64,000 nt of DNA from Sphingobacteriales bacterium (GTDB taxonomy: Bacteria; Bacteroidota; Bacteroidia; Chitinophagales; Chitinophagaceae). The stretch is taken from contig SEFP01000002.1 of NCBI GenBank assembly GCA_004144185.1, positions 620,001 through 684,000 on the forward strand. The letters run 5' to 3'. The first letter of the stretch is position 1; each line of letters opens with the position of its first letter. Shown piece after piece: positions 53,696 through 63,972 of this stretch. The notes beneath the pieces are model-generated. The model did not search any database. It was not told the DNA's origin and worked only from the letters and a program-made list of their open reading frames with translations. The position numbers and the translations under genes were made by a program.

Positions 53696-54658
53696 ATGAA
53701 CTTCGCCAGAGATCTCATTGGTGCCGAGTTAGACCTTTTTGAAAAGGAATTCCGAAACGCCACTAAAGCCTCAAATCCACTCCTGGAGCGGATCATGCGC
53801 TTTATTGTGCGCCGTAAAGGCAAAGGCCTCCGACCGATGTATGTGTTTCTTTGTGCCCGGATGGCCGGCGGCGTGCAACCGGCCACCTACCGGGCTGCTT
53901 CACTGATAGAGTTGTTGCATACCGCTACCCTGGTACACGATGATGTTGTGGACGATGCCTTGCAAAGACGGGGTTTTTTTTCCATAAACGCCCTGTGGAA
54001 AAACAAGATTGCCGTGCTCGTAGGCGACTATCTGCTCTCCAAAGGGTTGCTGCTGTCGATTGATAACGGCGATTTCCGGATTTTGCAGATCACCTCCCGT
54101 GCCGTACGGGAAATGAGCGAAGGCGAACTGCTTCAAATGGAGAAAGCCCGTAAACTGGATATCTCCGAAACGGTTTATTTTGATATTATCCGCGCCAAAA
54201 CAGCTTCCCTGCTGGCGTCTGCCTGTGCTGCCGGGGCCTGGTCGGCCTGCGAGGATGAAACCACCACAGAAATCTTCCGGAAATTCGGCGAAGCAGTCGG
54301 GATTGCCTTTCAGATTAAAGATGATCTCTTCGATTATGGGGCCGATAGTGTCGGGAAGCCTACCGGTATCGACATCCGGGAAAAGAAGATGACACTTCCC
54401 CTGATCTACACCCTGCAACAGGCGGATCGCGAAACCCGCCGTCATATTATTTATGATGTCCGCAACCGCAATACCAATAAAGATGCAGTGGCCGGGATTA
54501 TCCAACAGGTGATCGACACCGGGGGCATTGAATACGCACGTCAGAAAATGTATGCCTATCGCGATGAAGCGCTGGCCCTGCTTCAGGCGTTTCCAGCAGA
54601 TGACAGCCGCCGTGCACTGGAAGAGCTGGTCAATTACGCCATCGACCGCAAGTATTAG
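53696..54658 (+). CDS. Polyprenyl diphosphate synthase (long-chain)
   Basis: Trans-isoprenyl diphosphate synthase of 320 residues that extends isoprenoid chains, probably for the menaquinone side chain or a related lipid. The first Asp-rich motif is DDVVDD (about residues 81-86), preceded by KGLRP. The second is QIKDDLFDYG (about 205-214). GDYLLSKG lies between. Short residues before the first Asp-rich motif are consistent with a long-chain (C35-C40) product, but chain length cannot be fixed by eye. Menaquinol is the expected substrate of the alternative complex III encoded at 2458-11613. Confidence 0.93.
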   Translation: MNFARDLIGAELDLFEKEFRNATKASNPLLERIMRFIVRRKGKGLRPMYVFLCARMAGGVQPATYRAASLIELLHTATLVHDDVVDDALQRRGFFSINALWKNKIAVLVGDYLLSKGLLLSIDNGDFRILQITSRAVREMSEGELLQMEKARKLDISETVYFDIIRAKTASLLASACAAGAWSACEDETTTEIFRKFGEAVGIAFQIKDDLFDYGADSVGKPTGIDIREKKMTLPLIYTLQQADRETRRHIIYDVRNRNTNKDAVAGIIQQVIDTGGIEYARQKMYAYRDEALALLQAFPADDSRRALEELVNYAIDRKY

Positions 54659-54801
54659 CCAAACTGGCCCGTTGTTGTCTGGATTCTTTCAATAGTAAGG
54701 CGCTTAAGAAGACACCTTGGCTATATAGATGCTAAGGAACTTTATGAACAGTTGGTTGTTAGCTTGTTTCCGGAATTATTTCCTCCGTTATTTTATTGAT
54801 T

Positions 54802-57633
54802 ATGCCGGCTGAAAAAGACCAGATTATTGTACAGGGTGCCCGTGTACACAACCTTAAAAATATTGATGTTTCGATTCCTAAAAATGAACTGGTAGTCATT
54901 ACCGGCATTTCGGGTTCCGGAAAATCATCGCTCGCATTCGATACCCTGTTTGCCGAAGGCCAGCGCCGCTATATGGAAAGCTTTGCAGCCTACGCCCGCC
55001 AGTTTATGGGCGATCTGGAGCGCCCGGACGTAGATAAAGTGTCGGGTCTGTCGCCGGTCATTTCCATTGAACAGAAAACCACCAACCGTAACCCGCGCTC
55101 TACCGTCGGTACCGTTACAGAAGTCTATGATTTTATGCGGCTGCTGTACGCCCGCATCGGTCGGGCCTATTCCTGGCAGACGGGAAAGCGCATGACGAAA
55201 TTTTCGGAAGAAGAGATTCTGGCACACGTGGCCGAAAACCTGTCCGGAAAACGCATTTCGGTGCTCGCACCCATTATCCGGGGCCGTAAAGGACACTACC
55301 GGGAACTGTTCGAACAACTGCGCAAGCAAGGCTATCTCAAAGTACGAGTCGATGGAGAGGTCACCGATCTGAAAGAACGGATGCAGGTCGACCGCTACAA
55401 AATCCACGATATTGAACTGGTCGTAGACCGGCTGGAAGTGATTCCGGAAGACAAGGCGCGCCTGTCGCAAAGCATCCAGAAAGCGTTGCAAATGGGCAAA
55501 GGGTTGCTGTTTATTCTGGATGCCGACGACGGTTCGCTGCGTCAGTACAGCAAACAACTGATGGACCCGGAAACCGGTCTCAGCTACGAAGAACCTTCGC
55601 CTAATACCTTCTCGTTCAACTCTCCGTATGGAGCCTGTCCCAAGTGCAATGGCCTGGGAACGGTTTACCAGATCAATATGGCAGAGGTAATTCCGGATAC
55701 TTCCAAATCGATTAAAGACGGCGGGATTGTACCCCTCGGTGGCGAGCGCGAAGCCCAGGTGTTTCAGCAGGCGATTAAAGAAGCCAAGAAGCGGAAAATT
55801 TCCACCACAACACCCCTGGCTTCCCTGCCTTCCGAAGCGCTCAACTTTTTGCTGTACGGCAACGAAGAAGGAACGCTGACCTACGATGAGACCAACGCCT
55901 ACCAGGGCTACCTCAGCGATGAATTTGAAGGCATCATCAACGTGTTGTACCGCTGGTTCAACAATTCGTCTTCCGAAGGCATCCGCGACTGGGCCGAAGG
56001 GTTTATGATGTTGCAGACCTGTCCGGAATGCAACGGTGCGCGCCTTAAAAAAGAAAGTCTGTTTTTCCGGATCGACGAGCACAGCATTGCCCAGCTGTCC
56101 ATGATGGCGCTGTCTGAACTGCAACAGTGGTTTGTAGGCATTGAAGACCGGCTGGATGCCCGCGAAAACCTCATCGCCAAAGACATCCTCAAGGAAATCC
56201 GCGACCGGCTGCATTTCCTGTTGGATGTAGGACTGCACTACCTGACCCTCGACCGCCCTACCCGTACTCTTTCCGGCGGCGAAAGCCAGCGCATCCGGCT
56301 CGCTACCCAGATCGGTTCCCAGCTCACCGGCATCACATATATCCTTGATGAGCCGAGTATCGGGCTGCACCAGCGCGACAACCACCGCCTCATCGGTGCC
56401 CTTCAAAACCTGCGCGACACCGGCAATTCGGTGCTGGTAGTCGAACACGATAAAGACATTATGCTGGCGGCCGATTACCTGATCGACGTCGGCCCGGCTG
56501 CCGGTTACCACGGCGGTCGTATTGTAAGCCAGGGCACCCCCGCTGAGGTCTTAAAGACTGATACCAAAACGGCCGGCTACCTGAACGGCACCCTGAGAAT
56601 TGCGATTCCGGAAAACCGCCGCAAAGGCAATGGCAAAAAGCTGGTTTTAAAGGGCGCTACCGGCAACAACTTGAAAAACGTTTCCATCACGATTCCGATG
56701 GGTGCCTTTACGGCCGTGACAGGCGTAAGCGGTTCCGGAAAAAGTACGCTCATCAACGATACGCTGTATCCGTTGCTGGGACAGCACTGCTACCACAATT
56801 TCAAGCAGCAACCCGCGCCGTATAAAAAGATGGACGGGCTGGAACACCTCGACAAAGTCATCGAGATCGACCAGAGCCCGATCGGTCGGACGCCCCGGAG
56901 CAATCCGGCGACCTATTGCGGTTTCTTCACCGAAATCCGACAACTGTTTGCTCAGGTTCCGGAAGCCAAAATCCGCGGATACAACGCCGGTCGGTTCTCG
57001 TTTAATGTAAAAGGCGGTCGCTGCGAAACCTGCGGTGGCGGCGGCATGCGGACCATTGAAATGGGCTTTTTGCCAGACGTGTATGTGCCTTGTGAAACCT
57101 GCCGGGGGCGGCGCTACAACCGGGAAACGCTGGAGATCCGCTACAAAGGCAAATCCATTGCCGATGTACTGGAAATGACCGTAGCGGATGCCGTCGATTT
57201 CTTCGTGAACGTGCCCTGGCTGCACCGCCGGATCAAAGCATTACAGGATGTAGGCCTGGGCTACATTACCCTGGGACAAAATGCGGTCACCCTTTCCGGA
57301 GGGGAAGCCCAACGGGTAAAACTGGCGACCGAACTGGGCAAGCGCGATACCGGCCAAACGGTGTACATCCTGGATGAGCCTACAACCGGACTGCATTTTC
57401 AGGACATTGAGCATCTGATCAATGTACTACAGCGGCTGGTGGAAAAAGGAAATACCATCATTGTAATCGAACACAATCTGGATATCGTCAAGGTGGCCGA
57501 TTACGTGATTGATATGGGTCCGGAAGGCGGTGCCGGCGGTGGTACGGTAGTCGGTACCGGCACGCCTGAAAAAATCGCAGCCATTCCGGAAAGCCATACT
57601 GGTCAATACCTGAAGCTGGAACTAAAGGCCTGA
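54802..57633 (+). CDS. uvrA: Excinuclease ABC subunit A (canonical UvrA)
   Basis: DNA-damage recognition ATPase of nucleotide excision repair, 943 residues. Walker A motifs are GISGSGKSS (about 31-39) and GVSGSGKST. The family core [21 protein letters not shown] and the UvrB-binding segment [16 protein letters not shown] match the canonical enzyme. Zinc modules are CPKC/CPEC and CETC/CETC, and LSGGESQR and LSGGEAQR are both present. The ATG at 54802 is preferred over an in-frame TTG six bases earlier. A diverged paralogue lies at 17554. A strong terminator follows. Confidence 0.97.
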   Translation: MPAEKDQIIVQGARVHNLKNIDVSIPKNELVVITGISGSGKSSLAFDTLFAEGQRRYMESFAAYARQFMGDLERPDVDKVSGLSPVISIEQKTTNRNPRSTVGTVTEVYDFMRLLYARIGRAYSWQTGKRMTKFSEEEILAHVAENLSGKRISVLAPIIRGRKGHYRELFEQLRKQGYLKVRVDGEVTDLKERMQVDRYKIHDIELVVDRLEVIPEDKARLSQSIQKALQMGKGLLFILDADDGSLRQYSKQLMDPETGLSYEEPSPNTFSFNSPYGACPKCNGLGTVYQINMAEVIPDTSKSIKDGGIVPLGGEREAQVFQQAIKEAKKRKISTTTPLASLPSEALNFLLYGNEEGTLTYDETNAYQGYLSDEFEGIINVLYRWFNNSSSEGIRDWAEGFMMLQTCPECNGARLKKESLFFRIDEHSIAQLSMMALSELQQWFVGIEDRLDARENLIAKDILKEIRDRLHFLLDVGLHYLTLDRPTRTLSGGESQRIRLATQIGSQLTGITYILDEPSIGLHQRDNHRLIGALQNLRDTGNSVLVVEHDKDIMLAADYLIDVGPAAGYHGGRIVSQGTPAEVLKTDTKTAGYLNGTLRIAIPENRRKGNGKKLVLKGATGNNLKNVSITIPMGAFTAVTGVSGSGKSTLINDTLYPLLGQHCYHNFKQQPAPYKKMDGLEHLDKVIEIDQSPIGRTPRSNPATYCGFFTEIRQLFAQVPEAKIRGYNAGRFSFNVKGGRCETCGGGGMRTIEMGFLPDVYVPCETCRGRRYNRETLEIRYKGKSIADVLEMTVADAVDFFVNVPWLHRRIKALQDVGLGYITLGQNAVTLSGGEAQRVKLATELGKRDTGQTVYILDEPTTGLHFQDIEHLINVLQRLVEKGNTIIVIEHNLDIVKVADYVIDMGPEGGAGGGTVVGTGTPEKIAAIPESHTGQYLKLELKA

Positions 57634-57651
57634 TAGCTCAACCAAATATTA

Positions 57652-57690
57652 AAAAAGCCGGCTGCATCAAGTTGATGCAGCCGGCTTTTT
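57652..57690. terminator. Bidirectional terminator after uvrA
   Basis: A 17-bp stem (AAAAAGCCGGCTGCATC and its complement) with an AAGTT loop lies between convergent genes, with A- and T-runs on the two sides. Confidence 0.88.
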
Positions 57691-57720
57691 ACTAAAATGA
57701 ATCTGTAACCGCGAAGCAGA

Positions 57721-59940
57721 TTACTGAACAACAAACGGAACGGTTTCGGCAAAGTTTTTCTCCGGGTTCTGGAGGTGAAAATAGTATGTGCCGGCAGGAT
57801 ACATACGTACAGGGAAGGTCGTAGAAGGCGCATTCAGCGTTCCTTTCCAGACCTGCTGCCCCATACTGTTGTAAAGAGACGCCTGAACTGCGGTCAACAA
57901 CTGAGGAAGATCAATCTGTACAGATGCCTTGGCTGGCACCGGATACAGATGTACCTGTGCAGCGGCTCCGGAAACGGTTTTCACAGCACTGGGCACAGTT
58001 CCGGCAGCTACAGTGAGCAAGGCCCGGTTGATTACAAAGAAAACGTTGTTGGACGCCTTGATCTTGATCCGGCCACGGGTGGTAGTAACCGTCGGTACGA
58101 TCACCGAGTCCAGTCCGTCGTTGGGTACACCGGCGGCGAGCAGATACGGCCAGGTGCGGCCGCTATCCGTTGAAAAATAAATATCCACACTCGGGCAATT
58201 GATCGGTGCTGCGGTGGTGTTGGAAACCGTCCAGGTCACTTCCTGAAGCGTTCCCTGAAACAGCGTATCCAAGTTCGACATCAGATTGGTGATCCTGAAG
58301 GTATCCGGAGCCACAACAGTCGTGACGGATACAATGCCGGTATTGGAAATGGTAAAGGCGCCGGTTCCATTGGCTACATCACGCGTGGTGAGCCGGAAAT
58401 TCATGGTGCGGGCAATGGTGGGCAGGCGATCTCCGATAAAACCCGGAATGTTCCGGAGCAGCCGTCCCAGACTTGGAAATACACGGGTAGGCGATGGATC
58501 GGGCCAGTAGCTGCGCCAGATTGGCCCGAGTGGCAGGTTAATATTGTACGAACTCCGGAAGTTACCGAGGTCATGCTGTTCCCAGCAATAAGTAACGGCC
58601 GTACCGCTTACCGAAGGCGCCATCAGCTCAAAAGGCGTTACCCAGGGAATGCTGTATGAGGCAGCGGCTTGGGTTACAACAGGTGCCAGGGTACCAGTAG
58701 CTACAGCAGTGCCACAGGTAGGTACGTTCGACATCCGCGTAGTGGCCTGATCCAGACTGCGGGCATGGAAATACGCATCGCTATTCTGCTGGATATTATC
58801 TGCTGCCCCACAGATACCTGCGTACGCCATGATCGTAGACCCGGAACCTGGCTCATAGGCACTGCTGGTCGATCCGTTTCCGGAACAGCTACCGGTGTTG
58901 GCGTTGAATGTATGCTGGCCGCCAAACTGATGCCCCATTTCGTGGGCTACGTAATCCACATCAAACGGATCGCCGACCGGATTGGCCGAACCGGTGACCC
59001 CCTGTGCTTTTACGTTGCTGCATAAGCTGCCCAGAGAAGCGATGCCTCCCCCACCAGTCGAAAACACGTGCCCGATGTCATAATTCAAACTACCAATCCG
59101 ATTGGTGACTGTCGTCTGGTTTTGCCCCAGCATGGCAGATCCATTATTATTATCATACGGGTCTGTAGAGCCATCGAAAAAAATAAGGGTATCGGTATTC
59201 GGGACAAGCATCATCGTTGCCGCCAGTTCCCGCTCATAGATTCCATTGACCCGGTTAATAGACGTAATCATCGCGGCCAGTACCTGTACCTTGGTGGGTG
59301 TAGCCGTACCGGTAGCCGCCTGGGCATACTCACCGGTACATGCCAGTGCCAGCCGGTAGGTCCGCTTGATAGTCCCGTTGGTAAACAGCGCATCGGGCTG
59401 GGTCGGTTCCGGATCGGGTTGCAACTGCGCCTCCAGTTCGCACCGCATTTTTTCACGCCCTTCCAGACTCATATCCTTCCGGTCGTACACCATATATGGT
59501 GCATTAGCATCCAGGGAGAACGGATCAATAAAATACTGGCTGTTTCCGGAAAAAATCATCGCATGAAACCGGCCTTCTCCAACATCGAGCTTTACGGTAT
59601 GGTACAGGTCGTCGGTTTGTACGCCGGTATACGTCCGCAGTCCAGGATACTTCTCATAAAAGGCACCGAAAGAGATCGGTGTCTCCCAGATCCGGAAGGT
59701 CTTGAACTGCCCATCGGGCTGCGGCAGCTCTACCAAAATACCTTTTTCCGGATTTTGAGGCGCAGCAACCAGCTTTTGGGTCAGCAGCGTGGTCTGCAAC
59801 TGATAGGTGATGTACTTTTCAGCGCGGATGCGGGGCACACCACTCACCGTGGCCAGCGGTTGCCAATAAGCGGCCGACTCACCCGCCAGTGCCGGCACTG
59901 TAGAAGTCAATAAAGCCAGCGCGTAGAGTATTTTTTTCAT
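57721..59940 (-). CDS. Secreted metzincin zinc protease with T9SS sorting domain
   Basis: A 739-residue extracellular protease of the reprolysin-like (M12B-type) group. The signal peptide ends VPALA near residue 19, followed by a prodomain-like region of about 180 residues. The zinc-binding motif HEMGHQFGGQH is near residue 335 and the Met-turn TIMAYAG near residue 370. C-terminal domains end in a T9SS sorting tail (YPVPAKASVQIDLP to MYPAGTYYFHLQNPEK). It would be exported by the same system as the giant proteins. The convergent uvrA gene and terminator lie downstream. Confidence 0.92.
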   Translation of the reverse strand: MKKILYALALLTSTVPALAGESAAYWQPLATVSGVPRIRAEKYITYQLQTTLLTQKLVAAPQNPEKGILVELPQPDGQFKTFRIWETPISFGAFYEKYPGLRTYTGVQTDDLYHTVKLDVGEGRFHAMIFSGNSQYFIDPFSLDANAPYMVYDRKDMSLEGREKMRCELEAQLQPDPEPTQPDALFTNGTIKRTYRLALACTGEYAQAATGTATPTKVQVLAAMITSINRVNGIYERELAATMMLVPNTDTLIFFDGSTDPYDNNNGSAMLGQNQTTVTNRIGSLNYDIGHVFSTGGGGIASLGSLCSNVKAQGVTGSANPVGDPFDVDYVAHEMGHQFGGQHTFNANTGSCSGNGSTSSAYEPGSGSTIMAYAGICGAADNIQQNSDAYFHARSLDQATTRMSNVPTCGTAVATGTLAPVVTQAAASYSIPWVTPFELMAPSVSGTAVTYCWEQHDLGNFRSSYNINLPLGPIWRSYWPDPSPTRVFPSLGRLLRNIPGFIGDRLPTIARTMNFRLTTRDVANGTGAFTISNTGIVSVTTVVAPDTFRITNLMSNLDTLFQGTLQEVTWTVSNTTAAPINCPSVDIYFSTDSGRTWPYLLAAGVPNDGLDSVIVPTVTTTRGRIKIKASNNVFFVINRALLTVAAGTVPSAVKTVSGAAAQVHLYPVPAKASVQIDLPQLLTAVQASLYNSMGQQVWKGTLNAPSTTFPVRMYPAGTYYFHLQNPEKNFAETVPFVVQ

Positions 59941-59981
59941 GAAGGACGTTTCCCCAAAAAGCGGAAGGTTAAAAGATGAAT

Positions 59982-60554
59982 TTAAGGTTTATTGCCGGTG
60001 TTCTCTGATTCGAACGGACGCCGGACTGTCGGTACATCTGCTTTATCAAAAACCAGGTAAACCGTTCCGGAAGCCGTGTTATACGGTTCAATCAGGTAGG
60101 TTTTATTCATTTCAATGACTTGTCCGCGCATCACCTGCCCATCCCAGTCTATCCGCAGATCACGACCGCCGGTACCACCCCCTTTCAGAGACACCAGCTG
60201 CGGATATTTCCGCGCCAGTTCCGGACTCATGGTTTCTGAACGGGTCAGTGTAAACTGTTGACAGCCCGAAGGCAACCGGAGCGACGCTTGGGCGGGCTGC
60301 GTTTTAGCAGCCTGAAAAAAATCGCTTCCTCCGGTCAGGGTATACGCGGAATAGGCCGTTGGAATAGTCTGACCAGTACGAATAAACTGAAGCTTCTTCC
60401 CATCCACCGATGTCAACCGAATGGTAGCGGCACCAGCCTGCACCAGATTGCAGCCTGTAGGACTTTCCACAGCAACTGTTTTCTGCGGAGCGGTGCAAGC
60501 AGCTCCCAGTATAACAATCAGGAGAATGCCCGATTTGAATAACACTCCAGTCAT
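59982..60554 (-). CDS. Hypothetical lipoprotein downstream of copA
   Basis: A 190-residue lipoprotein starting at the ATG at 60554 (MTGVLFKSGILLIVILGAAC, lipobox GAAC). The mature part includes a GGGTGGRDLRIDWDG stretch but no recognised domain. A longer frame begins inside the end of copA at 60617 and is less likely. It lies 64 bp after copA on the same strand, so it may be co-transcribed with the copper exporter. A metal-related role would be a guess. Confidence 0.75.
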   Translation of the reverse strand: MTGVLFKSGILLIVILGAACTAPQKTVAVESPTGCNLVQAGAATIRLTSVDGKKLQFIRTGQTIPTAYSAYTLTGGSDFFQAAKTQPAQASLRLPSGCQQFTLTRSETMSPELARKYPQLVSLKGGGTGGRDLRIDWDGQVMRGQVIEMNKTYLIEPYNTASGTVYLVFDKADVPTVRRPFESENTGNKP

Positions 60555-60618
60555 AAATAGCAAATGCTTTAAATCGGGGTCTAATTTAAATCGTAAAAAA
60601 ACCAGTCCTCCTTGCAAA

Positions 60619-62742
60619 TTAGCGCAACCGGCGGATGCCCAAGTATAGACTATTGAGCACCAGCACTACATCTGACAATGCCATGACGCCCGCGCCCCAG
60701 GTAGGACTGAGATAGCCGGCAGCGGCTACCGGAATGGCAATTACATTGTAAATAAACGCCCAGAACAAATTGGACTTGATCGTGCGCTCGGTATAAATGC
60801 CCAGCTTAAATGCCTGTGGCAACCGGCTTAGATTGTTTCCGGAAAGAATGATCTGCGCCGACTGAACCGCAATCTGAGACGCATCACTCAACGAGATCCC
60901 CACAGTAGCCTTGGCCAGCGAGGGCGCATCGTTGATCCCATCGCCTACCATGGCAACGCCTCCTTTTTGCAACAATGCATCCAGCAGCTGCGCTTTTCCT
61001 TCGGGCGTCTGACCGGCATGGACGGTTTCGATACCGACCTGTGAGGCGACTGCGGCCGATTTTTCCTGTCGGTCGCCGGAAATCAATACCGGTTCATAGC
61101 CTTGCGCTTTTAGTGTCTGGATGGTTTCGGCGGCATCCGGCCGCAGCTCGTCTTCCAGTTTCAAAGCCCCTCGGTACTGCCCGTCTTCAGACAGGTACAG
61201 ATCATAGTCCTCCGGTCCGGCATTTAGAGCCGCCCAGCTTCGTTTGCCGAGCTTCCACATGCTGCCGTTCCGGAAGCCCTGCATCCCGTGGCCTTTGATT
61301 TCTTCAATTCCGGAATAGTCCACTACGGTATCAGCCGACCATTGGGCCAGAATCGATTTTGCGATGGGATGGGCTGAGTGTTTTTCTAGGCTCACCACAA
61401 TGTCTTTCAATTCGGCTTCTGAGATTCCGGAACTGGTGGTAGCTGCGATTTGCAGGTTGCCGGTCGTCAGCGTACCGGTTTTATCAAATACAATGGTTTT
61501 TATTTTTTTGATCCGCTCCAGCGTATCGCCGCCTTTAACCAAGATGCCCATACGGGCCGCACGTCCCAGGCCAACCGCAACCGCAGCCGGAGTGGCTAGT
61601 CCCATGGCACAGGGACAGGAAATAACCAAAACGGCAATGGCCCGCGACATGCTTTCGCCAAACGGATGACCGCCGACAAAGTAATTGATCACGAGCGTTA
61701 GCACGGAGATGCCGAGCACAGCAGGAACAAAGATTCCGGAAATTTTATCCGCCAGTTTTTGCAGCGGTGGTTTAGTAGCCTGTGCCTGCCGCACCAGCTC
61801 TACAATCCGCGACAGGGTACTGGCTTTTCCGACCCGGGTCGTCCGGACCAGTGCCGAGCCGCTTACCACCAACGTACCGCCGGTTACGGCACTGCCCACG
61901 ACCCGATGCGCCGGCAGCGCTTCTCCGGTCAGCATTTTTTCATCTATCTGCAGGTCCCCGGTTTCAACAACCCCGTCTACCGGAATGGCTTCGCCCTCGG
62001 CCACCCGGACCAAGTCATCCGTGCGCAGGTACTTGGCTTCGACTTCCATTACCGACTCGCGGCCCAGGCTGTCGACCTGCACCAGCCGGGCCGTTTGAGG
62101 CTGCAACTTCGACAGCGCATCGATACTTTTGGTTGTGGCTTTTACGGTGCGGTGCTCCAGCCAGTTGCCAAGCATCACCAGCGTAATAATGGACGCAGCG
62201 GTTTCGAAAAACATAAACTGGTGCGCCGATCCAACCAAACTGCGCAGCGAGTACCCATACGCAGCCGTTGCGCCCAGAAGGATTAGCACGTTCATGCTGG
62301 GCCAGCCATTGCGAAGCGACTGAATGCTGCTTCGGCCGAATACCAGCCAGCCCATGATAAAAACCGGTGTAGCCAGCGCCAGCTGAAACCAGACATTGTG
62401 CAGCAGCCACCAGTCGGAGACCATATGCGCCAATAACGGAATGGTGAGTGCGATACACCAAGGCAGCAAGGTATCCGCCAGGGTACCATGGTCGTGCCCT
62501 GCGTGATCATCGGTCTCGATACCGGCCTCCAGGCCCGGACGAAGCGTTCGGTAGCCCAGCCCGTCAATGGCATCATAAACCGGCTCCAGCGGAATGGCGT
62601 CGCCGGTGTCAAAACGAACCTCGCCACTGGCGTGATTGACTGAAATATTGGACAAGCCGCGTCGCTGAAGGGTTTTGGTTACGGCGTTGGCACACGAAGC
62701 ACAGGTCATGCCTTGAACTTCGAGTGTATGAGACTGATTCAT
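60619..62742 (-). CDS. copA: Copper-exporting P1B-type ATPase
   Basis: Membrane ATPase that exports Cu(I). One N-terminal heavy-metal-associated domain has GMTCASC (residues 11-17), followed by a short His-rich linker (DDHAGHDHG). Eight membrane helices include the CPC metal site in VISCPCAMGLATP (about 375). The phosphorylation motif DKTGT (about 417), the HP motif SAHPIAKS and the hinge GDGINDAPS (about 598) follow. The 707-residue length is normal for a single-HMA CopA. Copper matters here because the oxidase genes nearby encode CuA and CuB centres, but no regulator is adjacent. Confidence 0.95.
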   Translation of the reverse strand: MNQSHTLEVQGMTCASCANAVTKTLQRRGLSNISVNHASGEVRFDTGDAIPLEPVYDAIDGLGYRTLRPGLEAGIETDDHAGHDHGTLADTLLPWCIALTIPLLAHMVSDWWLLHNVWFQLALATPVFIMGWLVFGRSSIQSLRNGWPSMNVLILLGATAAYGYSLRSLVGSAHQFMFFETAASIITLVMLGNWLEHRTVKATTKSIDALSKLQPQTARLVQVDSLGRESVMEVEAKYLRTDDLVRVAEGEAIPVDGVVETGDLQIDEKMLTGEALPAHRVVGSAVTGGTLVVSGSALVRTTRVGKASTLSRIVELVRQAQATKPPLQKLADKISGIFVPAVLGISVLTLVINYFVGGHPFGESMSRAIAVLVISCPCAMGLATPAAVAVGLGRAARMGILVKGGDTLERIKKIKTIVFDKTGTLTTGNLQIAATTSSGISEAELKDIVVSLEKHSAHPIAKSILAQWSADTVVDYSGIEEIKGHGMQGFRNGSMWKLGKRSWAALNAGPEDYDLYLSEDGQYRGALKLEDELRPDAAETIQTLKAQGYEPVLISGDRQEKSAAVASQVGIETVHAGQTPEGKAQLLDALLQKGGVAMVGDGINDAPSLAKATVGISLSDASQIAVQSAQIILSGNNLSRLPQAFKLGIYTERTIKSNLFWAFIYNVIAIPVAAAGYLSPTWGAGVMALSDVVLVLNSLYLGIRRLR

Positions 62743-62859
62743 GAGACTGAAAACGTTGTTAGAAAGGCTGGTTTAAAACCAGGCAATACGTTCCGGAACC
62801 GGCGTTCTGATGTTCTTTAATAACCGATAGCGCGGGGCTTTTGTTTCTTTGCTACCGGA

Positions 62860-63297
62860 ATGTCAACAGAGACCCTGCAAATTTCGTACGCACTGGCTGA
62901 GATCAGTGCTGTAGTAACCACTTTCCGGAACTGGTGCGGACCGGATGCGCGGGTGTTTGTTTTTTCCGGAGATCTCGGAGCCGGCAAAACCACCTTTATC
63001 CGGGAGCTCTGCCGGCAGTGGCAGGTGACCGATGCGGTGAGCAGCCCTACCTTTTCACTGGTCAATGAATACCGGACCCAATTGAACGAAACCGTGTATC
63101 ACATGGACTTTTACCGGTTACGAAGCGCTGCAGAAGCGATCGATGCCGGGCTGGAAGAACTGGTCAATACGAAGCACGCGCGCATCCTCATCGAGTGGCC
63201 GGAACAAGCCCAAAGCATCCTGCCGTCCCCGCGCATTCAGGTCGAAATTGCCTGTACCGATCCGGAAAGCCGGCTGCTTCAGGCGGCGTGGGCTTAA
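62860..63297 (+). CDS. tsaE: tRNA threonylcarbamoyladenosine biosynthesis ATPase TsaE
   Basis: Small P-loop ATPase required for t6A modification of ANN-decoding tRNAs with TsaB and TsaD. Walker A GDLGAGKTT is at about residues 35-43, and SSPTFSLVNEY follows at about 62-72. The 145-residue length fits. A TTTCTTTG box eight bases before the ATG suggests a very short leader. It is divergent from copA. Confidence 0.95.
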   Translation: MSTETLQISYALAEISAVVTTFRNWCGPDARVFVFSGDLGAGKTTFIRELCRQWQVTDAVSSPTFSLVNEYRTQLNETVYHMDFYRLRSAAEAIDAGLEELVNTKHARILIEWPEQAQSILPSPRIQVEIACTDPESRLLQAAWA

Positions 63298-63333
63298 TAT
63301 TGTGTTCCCTAATCCTTGCCCTGTAGCCTCTCT

Positions 63334-63972
63334 ATGGATATAATCGGCGCTGTTATCGGCGGACTTACCCTGGGCCTGTTCATGGCTATTTCGGTGGGGC
63401 CTACGCTTTTCGCCATCATCCGTTACAGCCTCAATCACAGCTATAAAACGGGACTGGCATTTGTGCTGGGCGTATCGCTGAGCGATGTACTGTATGTAAC
63501 GGTAGCCAATCTGGCCACGCCGTGGCTGGAGATGCTGCACCGGTTCGAAAAATGGCTGGCCTACGGCGGTGGGATCCTGCTGATGACGATCGGCTTGCTG
63601 GGATTTCTGAAAAAATACAAACCCGTACGTCCCAAGCGTGGCATCCGGATGGTGACGAGCGGCCACTACCTGCGCATCTTCGTCAGCGGATTTCTGATCA
63701 ACACCATCAATCCCGGGGTCGTCATCAACTGGCTGGCTGCAGCGGCCGCAGTGGCAACAAAAGGATCGCTGTTCCGGATTGTGTTTTTTGGCTCTTGCCT
63801 GGGACTGGTGCTGGGGCTCGATTTCCTTAAAGTATTTGCGGCCGACAGCATCCGGAAAAAGCTAACGTTGCGCCGGATCATGTACCTGCAAAAGACATCC
63901 TCTTTTTTGCTGTTTGGCGCAGGTCTGTTGCTGATTCTGGCGGCTGCATTCGACTGGATTGAACTGGGCTGA
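63334..63972 (+). CDS. LysE-family exporter
   Basis: Integral membrane protein of 212 residues with about six helices. The N-terminal pattern GLTLGLFMAISVGPTLFAIIRYSL and GVSLSDVLYV (with the SVGPT motif) matches the LysE/RhtB amino-acid exporter family. The ATG at 63334 (Met-Asp-Ile-Ile-Gly) is preferred to one at 63316. It lies 36 bp after tsaE on the same strand. The exported compound cannot be inferred. Confidence 0.88.
   Translation: MDIIGAVIGGLTLGLFMAISVGPTLFAIIRYSLNHSYKTGLAFVLGVSLSDVLYVTVANLATPWLEMLHRFEKWLAYGGGILLMTIGLLGFLKKYKPVRPKRGIRMVTSGHYLRIFVSGFLINTINPGVVINWLAAAAAVATKGSLFRIVFFGSCLGLVLGLDFLKVFAADSIRKKLTLRRIMYLQKTSSFLLFGAGLLLILAAAFDWIELG

Noticed and set aside
54925-56511. A 528-codon minus-strand frame opposite uvrA
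   Set aside because: The uvrA reading has intact motifs across the whole interval, and the antisense frame resembles no protein.
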